A DNA stretch of 64,000 nucleotides, taken from contig CANMSI010000001.1 of the NCBI GenBank assembly GCA_947500575.1, forward strand, positions 806,001 to 870,000, written 5' to 3'. Both the position numbers and the translations under genes were made by a program. The notes beneath the pieces are model-generated. The model was given only the letters and a program-made list of their open reading frames with translations. It was not told where the DNA came from and did no database searches. The DNA is from an uncultured Flavobacteriaceae bacterium. GTDB taxonomy: Bacteria; Bacteroidota; Bacteroidia; Flavobacteriales; Flavobacteriaceae. This document shows positions 1-7,399 of this stretch, one piece after another (position 1 is the first letter of the stretch; each line of letters starts with the position of its first letter).

Positions 1-689
1 TTAGCTATTTCCTGAGCATACAACATCTCACTATTAGCAGAATTCACTGGCTTTTCCATAACTTCTGACACCACTTCCTTTTCCACTTTTTTAACAGTAG
101 AGTTCACTGGCGTTTGATCTTTATAGGCTTGATTCTCGAGAGTTGCTTTTTGTGTAACCATTTCTTTTTTTTCTGTTTCAGCTTGGGCTTCCTTTTCAGG
201 TTCCATCTGCTTTACATCATCTTTAAAACTCACTGTGATGGGGGCTTCTGATTCCTTCTCGACAGGCTTATACTCGTAAGCAAGACCATTGTACGAAATA
301 AATGCAGCTCGTATTGCTTCACTATATGCCGATTTAAAATCTTTTTCCTTGCTTATTCCTACCTGAGAAATAAATACCTCCTGATCATTACAATCTTTTA
401 ACGCAATTTGCAACTTGGTTGAAAACATAGAAGAGTCTTCTTTCAAATCTGTAAACAATCCTAAACACCGATTCTTGTTTAAATCTTCGGGCAACGCATC
501 GTCATAAATAACGGTGAATCCTCTTTCTACAAATAGATATTTAACAAGTGTGCTTGTTTGATATTGATTGGTTCTTTTAAAACCCTCAAACTTTTTGGGA
601 ACAACGATGTACTTATAGTTGTTGAGTTCCTGTTGTGCAATACCAGAAAAACTGATCAATACAATTAGAGAAAACAAAATGCGTTTCAT
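1..689 (-). CDS. Exported protein of unknown function, C-terminus cut by window edge
   Basis: The minus-strand reading frame opens at an ATG at 689 and is still open at base 1, so at least 229 residues are visible and the C-terminus is missing. The N-terminus (MKRILFSLIVLISFSGIAQQ) is a clear Sec signal peptide. The mature part begins with a compact region containing YKYIVVPKKFEGFK and KYLFVERGFTVIYDD, followed by a charged, Lys/Glu/Gln-rich, probably unstructured segment from about residue 155. I do not recognise a named family. It sits 13 bp downstream of the DUF5723 gene on the same strand, so it is probably the third gene of an envelope operon with that protein and the lipoprotein. A periplasmic or outer-membrane-associated location is inferred. 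Confidence 0.75.
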   Translation of the reverse strand, partial: MKRILFSLIVLISFSGIAQQELNNYKYIVVPKKFEGFKRTNQYQTSTLVKYLFVERGFTVIYDDALPEDLNKNRCLGLFTDLKEDSSMFSTKLQIALKDCNDQEVFISQVGISKEKDFKSAYSEAIRAAFISYNGLAYEYKPVEKESEAPITVSFKDDVKQMEPEKEAQAETEKKEMVTQKATLENQAYKDQTPVNSTVKKVEKEVVSEVMEKPVNSANSEMLYAQEIA

Positions 690-702
690 GGATCTTTATC
701 TA

Positions 703-2157
703 TCATTTCTTACCGAAAGATATGATATTTAATCCTAACTGAAAAGAAGCATAATGGCTGTCGGCTATGTTTCTATAGGCAAGCAAGTTGTCGGCCATGG
801 CATACATATTTACAGGACCTGCTTGTATACTAATACCTAAGCCCACATTAGTGAAGCTGTATTTATCTACCGTATAAGCCGCTTTAAGAGACATTATATT
901 GCCGAAACGTCTCTGATAAAAAGCAGTCAATGCTGCTTGTGGACCTCTAGGTCTATTAATTACATACAAATGAGCTCCTGCACTGTTGGTGTATTTATAT
1001 CCTAAATCCCTACTACTTCCAGTCTTATAATTACAATCACAGTCTTGCCTTCTTAGTACAGGTTCTCCAAAATCGTGTCTAATGGAAGCATTTAATTTAG
1101 TAGGTCTGAAAGTGATATAGCTTTTTTCTACATTTTCAAAAGGAATTAGATTTTCAATGTCATCTATTAAATTTTGATAAAAATCTTGACCTGGATCCAA
1201 TAATGCATCTGGCAAAATAACTTCTACACCTTCAACTGTTGCGTTTCCCTTCAATGAAACCACTCTCGTATCTGACGAATGATACACAAAACCCACATCT
1301 AACAGACTCCCAGTAAGAACGGTTTGTTCGCTTAGTTTGTAGGTAAACCCTAGATCTACTCCAAAACCAAAATTACCGCTAAAAATAGCTCTCTTGGTTA
1401 AAAGGCTAGAAAGTTCAGCCGCTCTATCTGCAGTATCATCTCTTAAAATATCTCGGATCTCATTTAAACCAGAGGTCCTTAATTCCAAATCTGCATTTAA
1501 GGTATTTGCCAAAATATTATTTTGACCTTCCGTGGTCACAAAAAACCCATCGTTTCCTGTAGAAGAAAAATTAAGAATACTATTATACAATTTCGCTCTT
1601 GCCCCAATGGTAAGATTTCTATTTACTTGTTTATTTATGCCAAAGTGGTAGACCGTTAGTAACTCTCCTCTCGTTTTCAAATGACTAAGATCAAAACGTC
1701 TACCCAACATATCTGCATTTCCATCGACTGCTAAAATTGCCAAATCTTTAAACCAATATCCAATGGCATCGCCTTCGTTATATATTCCAAAAGAGTAAAA
1801 ATTTTCTGGGTGGTATTTACTCCTATAGCCTCCACTTAGTATTTCTACTTGATAGGTACCACTTAAATCGTCTCTTGGAGTCATTCCATTCAGTGCTCTA
1901 TCTCGGATTTTATCATTGATATCCAGCCCGTCATTCGCAAAGAGATCAAAAGCTGTAATGCCACTAGAACCTGCTTGAAAAGAAATACCTGAAAGCAATG
2001 GTATTCCTGCATACCATTCAAAAGAAGATTCCACACCAGGATTTACCATAAGTGATTGCGGAATTTCCGAAAAATCGTATAGCAACTGTTTGTTTTGTCC
2101 GTTGACAATAGCACATACCCCAGTTAGGGCAACTAATAAAATTTTGAGGTTTCTCAT
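703..2157 (-). CDS. DUF5723-type outer-membrane beta-barrel protein
   Basis: This 484-residue protein starts with a signal peptide (MRNLKILLVALTGVCAIVNGQ) and continues with many alternating aromatic and polar beta-strand segments, a YxFGI strand and a C-terminal strand ending in hydrophobic residues (LGLNIISFGKK). This is the pattern of Bacteroidota DUF5723 / PorP-like outer-membrane proteins. A short cysteine cluster (QDCDCNYK) lies near residue 373 and may form a disulfide or bind metal. Its start codon overlaps the stop of the upstream lipoprotein gene by 4 bp (ATGA), so the two are translationally coupled. The function is unknown; an outer-membrane structural or transport role is inferred from fold pattern only. 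Confidence 0.7.
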   Translation of the reverse strand: MRNLKILLVALTGVCAIVNGQNKQLLYDFSEIPQSLMVNPGVESSFEWYAGIPLLSGISFQAGSSGITAFDLFANDGLDINDKIRDRALNGMTPRDDLSGTYQVEILSGGYRSKYHPENFYSFGIYNEGDAIGYWFKDLAILAVDGNADMLGRRFDLSHLKTRGELLTVYHFGINKQVNRNLTIGARAKLYNSILNFSSTGNDGFFVTTEGQNNILANTLNADLELRTSGLNEIRDILRDDTADRAAELSSLLTKRAIFSGNFGFGVDLGFTYKLSEQTVLTGSLLDVGFVYHSSDTRVVSLKGNATVEGVEVILPDALLDPGQDFYQNLIDDIENLIPFENVEKSYITFRPTKLNASIRHDFGEPVLRRQDCDCNYKTGSSRDLGYKYTNSAGAHLYVINRPRGPQAALTAFYQRRFGNIMSLKAAYTVDKYSFTNVGLGISIQAGPVNMYAMADNLLAYRNIADSHYASFQLGLNIISFGKK

Positions 2158-2708
2158 TTTACAAGTTCCATCCTGAATTTAGCCGAGGATCGTAAGATTA
2201 TTTTTTGGGGTTCTATGGAAGAGGTACTCATATTATCTCCTAAATTGGTAGCACTTACCCGTATGCCAGAGGTATTCTTAATAATATCAATACTTCTGCC
2301 TGAGGGACCATAGGTAATTTGACGTACCAAAACAGCTGTAGGAGCCGGATCTACCGTAAAGGCTTCTGTATCCAAAACATTTCCTGCTTCATCTAATAAC
2401 TCTACATCTATGGTCAGTGATTTACTTGTTGTATTTTCAACTTCGTAGGTAATTATTCCATCTAAGACACGCTCTGCAAAAAAGTTTGCATTAAAAGCAT
2501 CGAAATTAAACTCTTGGGAATAGAAATTAGTACCCGAAGCAACTTGGTTAATTAAGAATTCTGGAGCTTCTACATACACCAAACCGCCTTCTATTGTAGG
2601 CGTTATAGCAATATCATCTGCTTGGTCAAAATCCAGATCTTCTGTACAAGAACTGATCAGCCCAAAGAGAAGTATTACTACTGCAAAGTACTTTCGAAAA
2701 TTTTTCAT
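2154..2708 (-). CDS. Lipoprotein of unknown function
   Basis: I place the start at the ATG at 2708, which gives MKNFRKYFAVVILLFGLISS followed by Cys21. That is a good lipoprotein signal peptide with lipobox ISSC; the longer in-frame start 45 bp upstream would bury it. The mature protein is about 164 residues, acidic after the lipidation site (TEDLDFDQADD) and otherwise beta-rich with an immunoglobulin-like pattern. No conserved catalytic motif is visible. The 4-bp overlap with the DUF5723 gene makes it the first gene of the envelope operon. It may be an accessory lipoprotein of that outer-membrane protein, but this is inferred from position. Confidence 0.75.
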   Translation of the reverse strand: MKNFRKYFAVVILLFGLISSCTEDLDFDQADDIAITPTIEGGLVYVEAPEFLINQVASGTNFYSQEFNFDAFNANFFAERVLDGIITYEVENTTSKSLTIDVELLDEAGNVLDTEAFTVDPAPTAVLVRQITYGPSGRSIDIIKNTSGIRVSATNLGDNMSTSSIEPQKIILRSSAKFRMELVK

Positions 2709-2783
2709 ACTAGATAGTATTCCGTACACTATGTATTTTGTTTTATAAACCATATCACAGTGTTATATCCTTAATATATAACT

Positions 2784-3473
2784 CTATAAGTACGTTTTTA
2801 TTTTACGCAGATCGTCAATCATAGCACAATGTGTATGCTTTGCGTCATTATGAGGGTTAAAATGGAGTGCATGTAATCCTACTCCGATCGCACCCAAAAT
2901 ATCTGCTTCTAGACTATCTCCAATCATAAGCGATGTATCTGGACGTGCATTTGCCTTGGCTAGTGCAACCTCAAAAATGATAGGGTTTGGTTTTTTCACA
3001 CCAGCGGTTTCAGAATTAACTACCTGATCAAAGTACATATCGATACCTGCATTTTTCATTTTTTTATCCTGAATCTCCCGAAATCCATTGGTAATAATAT
3101 GAAGCTTGTAAGTAGGTTGTAAATATTCCAATATACTAAGGGTATTTGGAAAAAGATGATTAAAAGACGATAGGTATTGAATATATTCTTCAGATAGTAT
3201 ATCAATCATTTCATCTGAAACTGAGTAAGAAAGCGCATCAAAAGTATTCTTCAACCGTTGATAGCGAAGTTCTGATTTGGAAATACGTTCTTCTCTATAC
3301 ATTTTCCAAAAAGAAAGGTTAAGTGGCTTATATACCTCTAAGAAGTCGGTAAGGTTTACTTCAATGTTATTCGCTTTTAGAATTTTTTCAAAAGTCAAAG
3401 CAGAATTTCTATCAAAATCCCACAAGGTATGATCTAAATCAAAAAAAACATCTGTTACTATATTCTTAAACAT
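2784..3473 (-). CDS. yjjG: YjjG-family HAD pyrimidine nucleotidase
   Basis: The protein (229 residues) is a HAD-superfamily hydrolase. Motif I is FFDLDHTLWDF, with the nucleophile Asp12 and general acid Asp14. Motif II is the ITNG segment, the motif III lysine is in GVKKPNP, and motif IV is MIGDSLEADILGA. A helical C1 cap lies between motifs I and II. The length and the DHTLWDF variant match the YjjG / YfnB 'noncanonical pyrimidine nucleotidase' group, which dephosphorylates damaged or noncanonical dUMP-like nucleotides in the cytoplasm. The first 8 bases overlap the end of the upstream deacetylase-like gene, so it is in the same operon with radC. Substrate specificity is assigned from family only. 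Confidence 0.85.
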   Translation of the reverse strand: MFKNIVTDVFFDLDHTLWDFDRNSALTFEKILKANNIEVNLTDFLEVYKPLNLSFWKMYREERISKSELRYQRLKNTFDALSYSVSDEMIDILSEEYIQYLSSFNHLFPNTLSILEYLQPTYKLHIITNGFREIQDKKMKNAGIDMYFDQVVNSETAGVKKPNPIIFEVALAKANARPDTSLMIGDSLEADILGAIGVGLHALHFNPHNDAKHTHCAMIDDLRKIKTYL

Positions 3474-4779
3474 GGTATTCTTTTAGTCCGCTATTATACA
3501 AATTCATCCAATCAATTGCATGCTGCCCACCCAATAGTTCATTCGAAAAAACTGTTATAAAATGGCCATTTACTTTTTTTATTTCCCAAGCTATTCGCTT
3601 CATATCTTCCAGCACTTCTTCCTCTTGTTTATGATTCACTAGCCCATAATCATGAATCGAAAAAGGGTGTACTTTAATAGGTTGTTTCACTTCCAAGTTC
3701 ATATCATAAAAATAGAAAGGAGTACAGGTGCCCGCCCTAAAACCTATTTCATGAGTATATCCCATTGTGTAATCATCTGTAAATTCTGCATCTACTAAAT
3801 TGCGATAAGTTTCTGGCACATCTACCCTATTGTATCGCATACGGATATAATTAATAGGCCTATTGATTACATTCGCCAATTTCTTTTTTTCTCCTTTTAG
3901 AAGATCTAAATCGCTAAAAGAACTGTAGGAAGCGGCCAAAGAGACAATACTATAATCTGCAACCGATTTAATTAAATGACGGAATTTATTATTGTTTGGG
4001 GATACATTCTTATCATAGGTAGAATACTCTGCAAACTGAAAAAAGAACATACTTTGCACCTTATATTTCTGATGCATTGCAATTAATGCAGTAAAATTAT
4101 CGTAGGGATCTTTCTTAGGATTAAACCATACAACAATTCGTTGAGCAACTCTTTTGAGCTTAAAAGAACCTACATCCATTAAAAGACCTGCCAAGCTCCG
4201 CACCAAACCACGATAGGAAAAACAGTGAGAGGTAGTAACATCTATGATCGACGTATACCGGTATTTCCGCTTTTCAGTTTTAAGATCTGGAAAGCGTTCT
4301 TTTAGTCTATCCAAAAGTTTGTAAGCCCATATATCTACCACCGGTTTCTGCAAAAATCCCTCTAAATAAGCCAAACTTTCCGTTGGTGGAAATCTCCCAT
4401 GAAGATCTTTAACATGCGGTAAATACTCTTCATATCTACTTAGCAAATAAAAACTTGCAGAAAAAATATCATAGGGAATATTACTTCGTTCCCCTGCATT
4501 AAAAAAGCAAGGTATCCCCTCCCAATCTGCTACTTGAATCTGCTGATCATTAATTCCTTGTTCAAAAAGCAGGTCATTACTTCTAATAAAAAATTCGTTC
4601 TGAAGGGGCTGCTTTGTATAAGTGATTTTAGGGCCGTTATGCTTAATAAAATCTTCTACTTTGGTGGTATAACTAATGTCTATTCCTAAAATCCTAGTAA
4701 ACACCTGCTTCATTGTATAACCAAAACGAGCTGTTACTTTATGCGTGTATATAAGGAGCTTAGGTAATTCTTCTTCCAT
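3466..4779 (-). CDS. Polysaccharide-deacetylase-like protein with degenerate metal site
   Basis: The overall order matches the flavobacterial polysaccharide deacetylase family with an N-terminal DUF7033-type region: LLIYTHKVTARFGYTMKQVF at the N-terminus, RILGI, then the strongly conserved late block YTMGYTHEIGFRAGTCTPFY. Residues usually expected for a NodB metal site look replaced: the usual DxDN block reads IIDVTTSH, the usual HPS block reads LAASYSS, and the usual RQH block reads RMRY. The ATG at 4779 begins 2 bp beyond the radC stop and gives 437 residues. An ATG at 4794 and a TTG at 4803 are alternatives that overlap radC. The protein may be inactive or act on an unusual substrate; cytoplasmic location is suggested by the lack of a signal peptide. 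Confidence 0.65.
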   Translation of the reverse strand: MEEELPKLLIYTHKVTARFGYTMKQVFTRILGIDISYTTKVEDFIKHNGPKITYTKQPLQNEFFIRSNDLLFEQGINDQQIQVADWEGIPCFFNAGERSNIPYDIFSASFYLLSRYEEYLPHVKDLHGRFPPTESLAYLEGFLQKPVVDIWAYKLLDRLKERFPDLKTEKRKYRYTSIIDVTTSHCFSYRGLVRSLAGLLMDVGSFKLKRVAQRIVVWFNPKKDPYDNFTALIAMHQKYKVQSMFFFQFAEYSTYDKNVSPNNNKFRHLIKSVADYSIVSLAASYSSFSDLDLLKGEKKKLANVINRPINYIRMRYNRVDVPETYRNLVDAEFTDDYTMGYTHEIGFRAGTCTPFYFYDMNLEVKQPIKVHPFSIHDYGLVNHKQEEEVLEDMKRIAWEIKKVNGHFITVFSNELLGGQHAIDWMNLYNSGLKEYHV

Positions 4780-4780
4780 A

Positions 4781-5479
4781 TTAGAGTATTCCATTATCTG
4801 CAAAGCTGAAATAATCGCTTTGCGTTACAATTAAATGATCTAAAACTCGAATATCTAAAGCCTCAGCGGCTCTTTTCAATTTTTGAGTAATTTGTTCGTC
4901 TGCAACACTTGGTTTTAAGGTACCAGATGGGTGGTTATGGGCTAAAACTAAACCCACAGCACCTAGCTCTAAAGCTTGTTTAAGTACTAAACGCACATCT
5001 ACAAGTGTTCCTGTTATACCACCTTTACTGAGCAAGGCTGTGTAAATTACCCTATTCGCATTGTTCAAATATACAATCCAAAACTCTTCATGTGGGAGCT
5101 GGGCAATTGAAGGACTCAAAAGATGATATGCATCTTTACTACTATTAATTTTTTTAATCTTTTGATGCGCACCATTTCTTGTTCTCCCACCTATTTCCAA
5201 GGCAGCAGTAATTGCAATTGCTTTTGCTTCACCTATGCCATTAAATTGCATCAGTTGTGGTACCGAAAGTTTGCCTAATTCATTCAAATTGTTATCCACA
5301 GAAGCAAGAATTTTTTTTGAAAGAGACACTGCACTCTCTGTCTTGTTACCAGATCCTATTAGAATAGCCAACAGCTCCGCATTGGAAAGGACTTCTTTCC
5401 CCTTTCGGTATAATTTCTCCCTTGGCTGATCATCATCAGACCAATGCTTAATGGAAAAAGAAGCTGTTTTTTCTTGCAT
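4781..5479 (-). CDS. radC: RadC / MPN-domain DNA-repair-like protein
   Basis: A typical RadC protein of 232 residues (UPF0758 family). The N-terminal half has two helix-hairpin-helix-like segments (LSNAELLAILIGSG and LMQFNGIGEAKAIAI). The C-terminal half is a JAB1/MPN metalloprotease-like domain with the complete JAMM zinc motif: HNHPSG near residue 180, followed by an Asp in SVADEQIT. The historical DNA-repair role is uncertain in the literature and the biochemical activity is unproven. It is the first gene of a minus-strand run with the deacetylase-like gene and yjjG, separated by 62 bp from the divergent DUF1569 gene. Confidence 0.9.
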   Translation of the reverse strand: MQEKTASFSIKHWSDDDQPREKLYRKGKEVLSNAELLAILIGSGNKTESAVSLSKKILASVDNNLNELGKLSVPQLMQFNGIGEAKAIAITAALEIGGRTRNGAHQKIKKINSSKDAYHLLSPSIAQLPHEEFWIVYLNNANRVIYTALLSKGGITGTLVDVRLVLKQALELGAVGLVLAHNHPSGTLKPSVADEQITQKLKRAAEALDIRVLDHLIVTQSDYFSFADNGIL

Positions 5480-5541
5480 TCGTTAAAGATAATGAACTAA
5501 ATTTTTTATTGTAAATTGAAATGTAATTAAAAGCGCTTAAA

Positions 5542-5991
5542 ATGGAATCTATTTTTGAAGAAACTACCTATAACTCGGTTTTAGATCGTATTGCTCATAT
5601 TGATGAAACAACTGAAAGACAATGGGGAAAAATGAGTGCAGCTCAGATGTTTTGTCATTGTCAATTTCCATTGGCACTTGCGCTGGGAAGGGAAACTTTA
5701 AAGAAGCCAAATTTTCTCATGAAAATGGTAATGAAAAGTTTTAAAACCTCCATGTATGATGACAAACTATGGAAACAAGGGCTTCCTACAGTTAAAAGGT
5801 TTAAAGTAACTGATGACAAAAACCTAGCGGAAGAGAAAAGTAAGTTGACGGCTTTGGTCAAAGATTTTCACCAAGAAAAAAGCAAAACTTCGTGGGAACC
5901 GCATCCGGCATTCGGAGAATTTACACGGGATCAATGGGGTCAAATGCAATACAAACACCTGGACCATCATTTAAGGCAATTTGGAGTTTGA
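5542..5991 (+). CDS. DUF1569 (DinB-like) protein
   Basis: The product is a 149-residue soluble protein with the DUF1569 pattern. An N-terminal helix has the segment KMSAAQMFCHCQFPL, with a His-containing first metal-ligand helix. A C-terminal block reads EPHPAFGEFTRDQWGQ, and the end is YKHLDHHLRQFG, where the HLDHHLRQF helix supplies the other expected histidines. The fold is related to DinB/YfiT four-helix bundles that use three histidines to bind metal, but the reaction is unknown. It is a single-gene unit between the divergent radC operon and the strong hairpin at 6003-6041. No signal peptide is present. Confidence 0.8.
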   Translation: MESIFEETTYNSVLDRIAHIDETTERQWGKMSAAQMFCHCQFPLALALGRETLKKPNFLMKMVMKSFKTSMYDDKLWKQGLPTVKRFKVTDDKNLAEEKSKLTALVKDFHQEKSKTSWEPHPAFGEFTRDQWGQMQYKHLDHHLRQFGV

Positions 5992-6002
5992 ACTAATACC
6001 CA

Positions 6003-6041
6003 AATTAAAACCCGATAACGTACAGTTATCGGGTTTTAATT
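6003..6041. terminator. Strong bidirectional intrinsic terminator
   Basis: A perfect 17-bp inverted repeat (6003-6019 and 6025-6041) flanks the 5-base loop GTACA. The core is ACCCGATAAC / GTTATCGGGT with A-rich and T-rich outer arms, so a U-tract follows the stem on either strand. It lies 12 bp after the DUF1569 stop and 23 bp before the end of the oppositely oriented KE-rich gene, so it can end both transcripts. Confidence 0.9.
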
Positions 6042-6063
6042 ACTTCAATGAATTCTATTGAGC

Positions 6064-6762
6064 TTATTGAATCGGCTGCATTACTTCTTCCATCTTTTTT
6101 TTCTTTTCTGCTATTTTTTCTTTTCCTTTTTTGATTGTCGAATCTAGCTCATTTAGCTTTTCCTCAGCCTTACGGATTTTTTCGTCTTTCTCTTTTAGAA
6201 TTTCTTCATTTACGGTCTTTTCCTGACGTTCCTTAGCAACACGCTCTTTTGCCGCTTTAACCTTTTCTCTTCCTTTCCGAACAATTTCTTCTTTCTCCTT
6301 CAAATCTTCGTTTGACGCTTCTATTTTCTCTTTTGCTATAGCCGCTCTATACTGCCCAAATTCCTTTCCAGTGAGATCACCTTTATTTTTACCGTAGGCA
6401 TTTCCATTTTTATTCTTGGCGTCTTTTAATTTTTCCTTCTTTACTTCTTCCAGCTCATCTTCATTTTCAATCTTATTTTTATCGGATTTTCCTTCTTTTT
6501 TGTCTTTTCCTCTCTCAGATTGAGCTTTCTCCTTTCCTTTTCCTTTATTCTCTTTTTGTTTTACTTTATCCTTAGCATTCTTAATTTGTTCATCAACATC
6601 TTCCTTAATATCATCGGCATCATCTTTTACCTTTTCAATCTTTTCTTTCTTTCCCTTTACCTTATTTTTCATTTCCTCAGACTTACCCTGAGAAAACATT
6701 GAAGTACTTGAAAACATGATTGTTAAAAAAAATACGAGTATACGTTTTATATTACTTTTCAT
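6064..6762 (-). CDS. Exported Lys/Glu-rich coiled-coil protein
   Basis: A signal peptide (about 24 residues, ending near SMFSQG) precedes roughly 205 residues of extreme Lys/Glu/Asp composition with long heptad-like stretches (KIEKVKDDADDIKEDVDEQ, EEIVRKGREKVKAAKERVA). A less charged island, GNAYGKNKGDLTGKEFGQYR, sits in the middle and is the only part likely to be a recognisable motif. The product is predicted to be a periplasmic, elongated helical protein. It follows the small lipoprotein gene with a 16-bp gap, so both are probably expressed together. Function unknown. Low complexity means that homology searches will be noisy. Confidence 0.75.
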   Translation of the reverse strand: MKSNIKRILVFFLTIMFSSTSMFSQGKSEEMKNKVKGKKEKIEKVKDDADDIKEDVDEQIKNAKDKVKQKENKGKGKEKAQSERGKDKKEGKSDKNKIENEDELEEVKKEKLKDAKNKNGNAYGKNKGDLTGKEFGQYRAAIAKEKIEASNEDLKEKEEIVRKGREKVKAAKERVAKERQEKTVNEEILKEKDEKIRKAEEKLNELDSTIKKGKEKIAEKKKKMEEVMQPIQ

Positions 6763-6778
6763 TGTTTTAGTTTTAAAA

Positions 6779-6988
6779 TTAAATACTATCTAATTCCGTT
6801 AATGCCTCTTCAAGTTCTTTGGACTTTTCATCAACTTCTTTCACTACTTCATCCAATTCCTGCTCTACAGAATCTATTTGCTCTAAAGCCTTATCTACCT
6901 CTTCTTGTTCCTGTTCTTTAACTGTCTCCCTACAAGAAAGGACACTAATTAAAAGTACTGTAAGACATACTTGTGTAATTGTTTTCAT
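6779..6988 (-). CDS. Small Lpp-like coiled-coil lipoprotein
   Basis: This 69-residue protein has a lipoprotein signal peptide with lipobox VLSC (Cys19). The 50-residue mature chain is almost entirely acidic helix with hydrophobic residues at 3-4 spacing (VEQELDEVVKEVDEKSKELE). Size and architecture resemble Braun's lipoprotein (Lpp) and other tethering coiled-coil lipoproteins, but there is no C-terminal lysine for covalent linkage to peptidoglycan and no sequence homology is claimed. It is the first gene of a two-gene unit with the KE-rich exported protein, suggesting that the two helical proteins act together in the envelope (inference). Confidence 0.7.
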   Translation of the reverse strand: MKTITQVCLTVLLISVLSCRETVKEQEQEEVDKALEQIDSVEQELDEVVKEVDEKSKELEEALTELDSI

Positions 6989-7128
6989 AAAATAAATGTT
7001 AATGGTTTAGTATTGAAACGAGAAAAAGACAAAGAAATTACTCAAATCAAAATATTTTAATCGACCTGAACCAAGTCTAACAAACGTTATTCTTAAATAT
7101 ATTTAGAATAGAGAAGATTAATTCTAAA

Positions 7129-7347
7129 TTACTTTTTTGGAAACGAAACTTCAGCATCCATATTATTAGGTACCTGTTCCTTATATTCAATATGCACACG
7201 AGTATCATTCACCATTCTAGTCTCTTCCAATATCACATTAGACATTCCCAACATAAAGGCTATTAGAAACATCGCAATATTTCGCTTGATCCATATAACG
7301 AAAGCGGTGAAAAATAAAAGAATGTTCATACCGTACATATGGTACAA
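7129..7347 (-). CDS. Small membrane protein of unknown function
   Basis: An ORF of up to 72 codons with two hydrophobic segments (NILLFFTAFVIWI and MFLIAFMLGMSNVI) and a polar tail (ETRMVNDTRVHIEYKEQVP). The start is unresolved. ATGs at 7347, 7338 and 7329 give a two-segment membrane protein; the ATG at 7272 gives a single signal-peptide-like segment followed by a 35-residue tail. It lies 52 bp downstream of mpl on the same strand, so cotranscription is possible. I do not recognise the family. Confidence 0.5.
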   Translation of the reverse strand: MYHMYGMNILLFFTAFVIWIKRNIAMFLIAFMLGMSNVILEETRMVNDTRVHIEYKEQVPNNMDAEVSFPKK

Positions 7348-7399
7348 AGGTCAATAATTATTCCAAAATCCTAGTAGCTGACATATTTACACAACTATT

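Noticed and set aside
6003-6041. Long perfect palindrome considered as a recombination site
   Set aside because: It lies between converging gene ends and has A/T-rich arms around a GC core, so a bidirectional terminator explains it fully.
6520-6702. Hydrophobic 60-codon plus-strand ORF opposite the KE-rich gene
   Set aside because: Antisense of AAA/GAA codons gives TTT/TTC, so hydrophobicity is a composition artefact.
7329-7353. Palindromic GTAC/CATATG-rich patch near the small membrane ORF start
   Set aside because: Short and without a second copy; no regulator site could be named.
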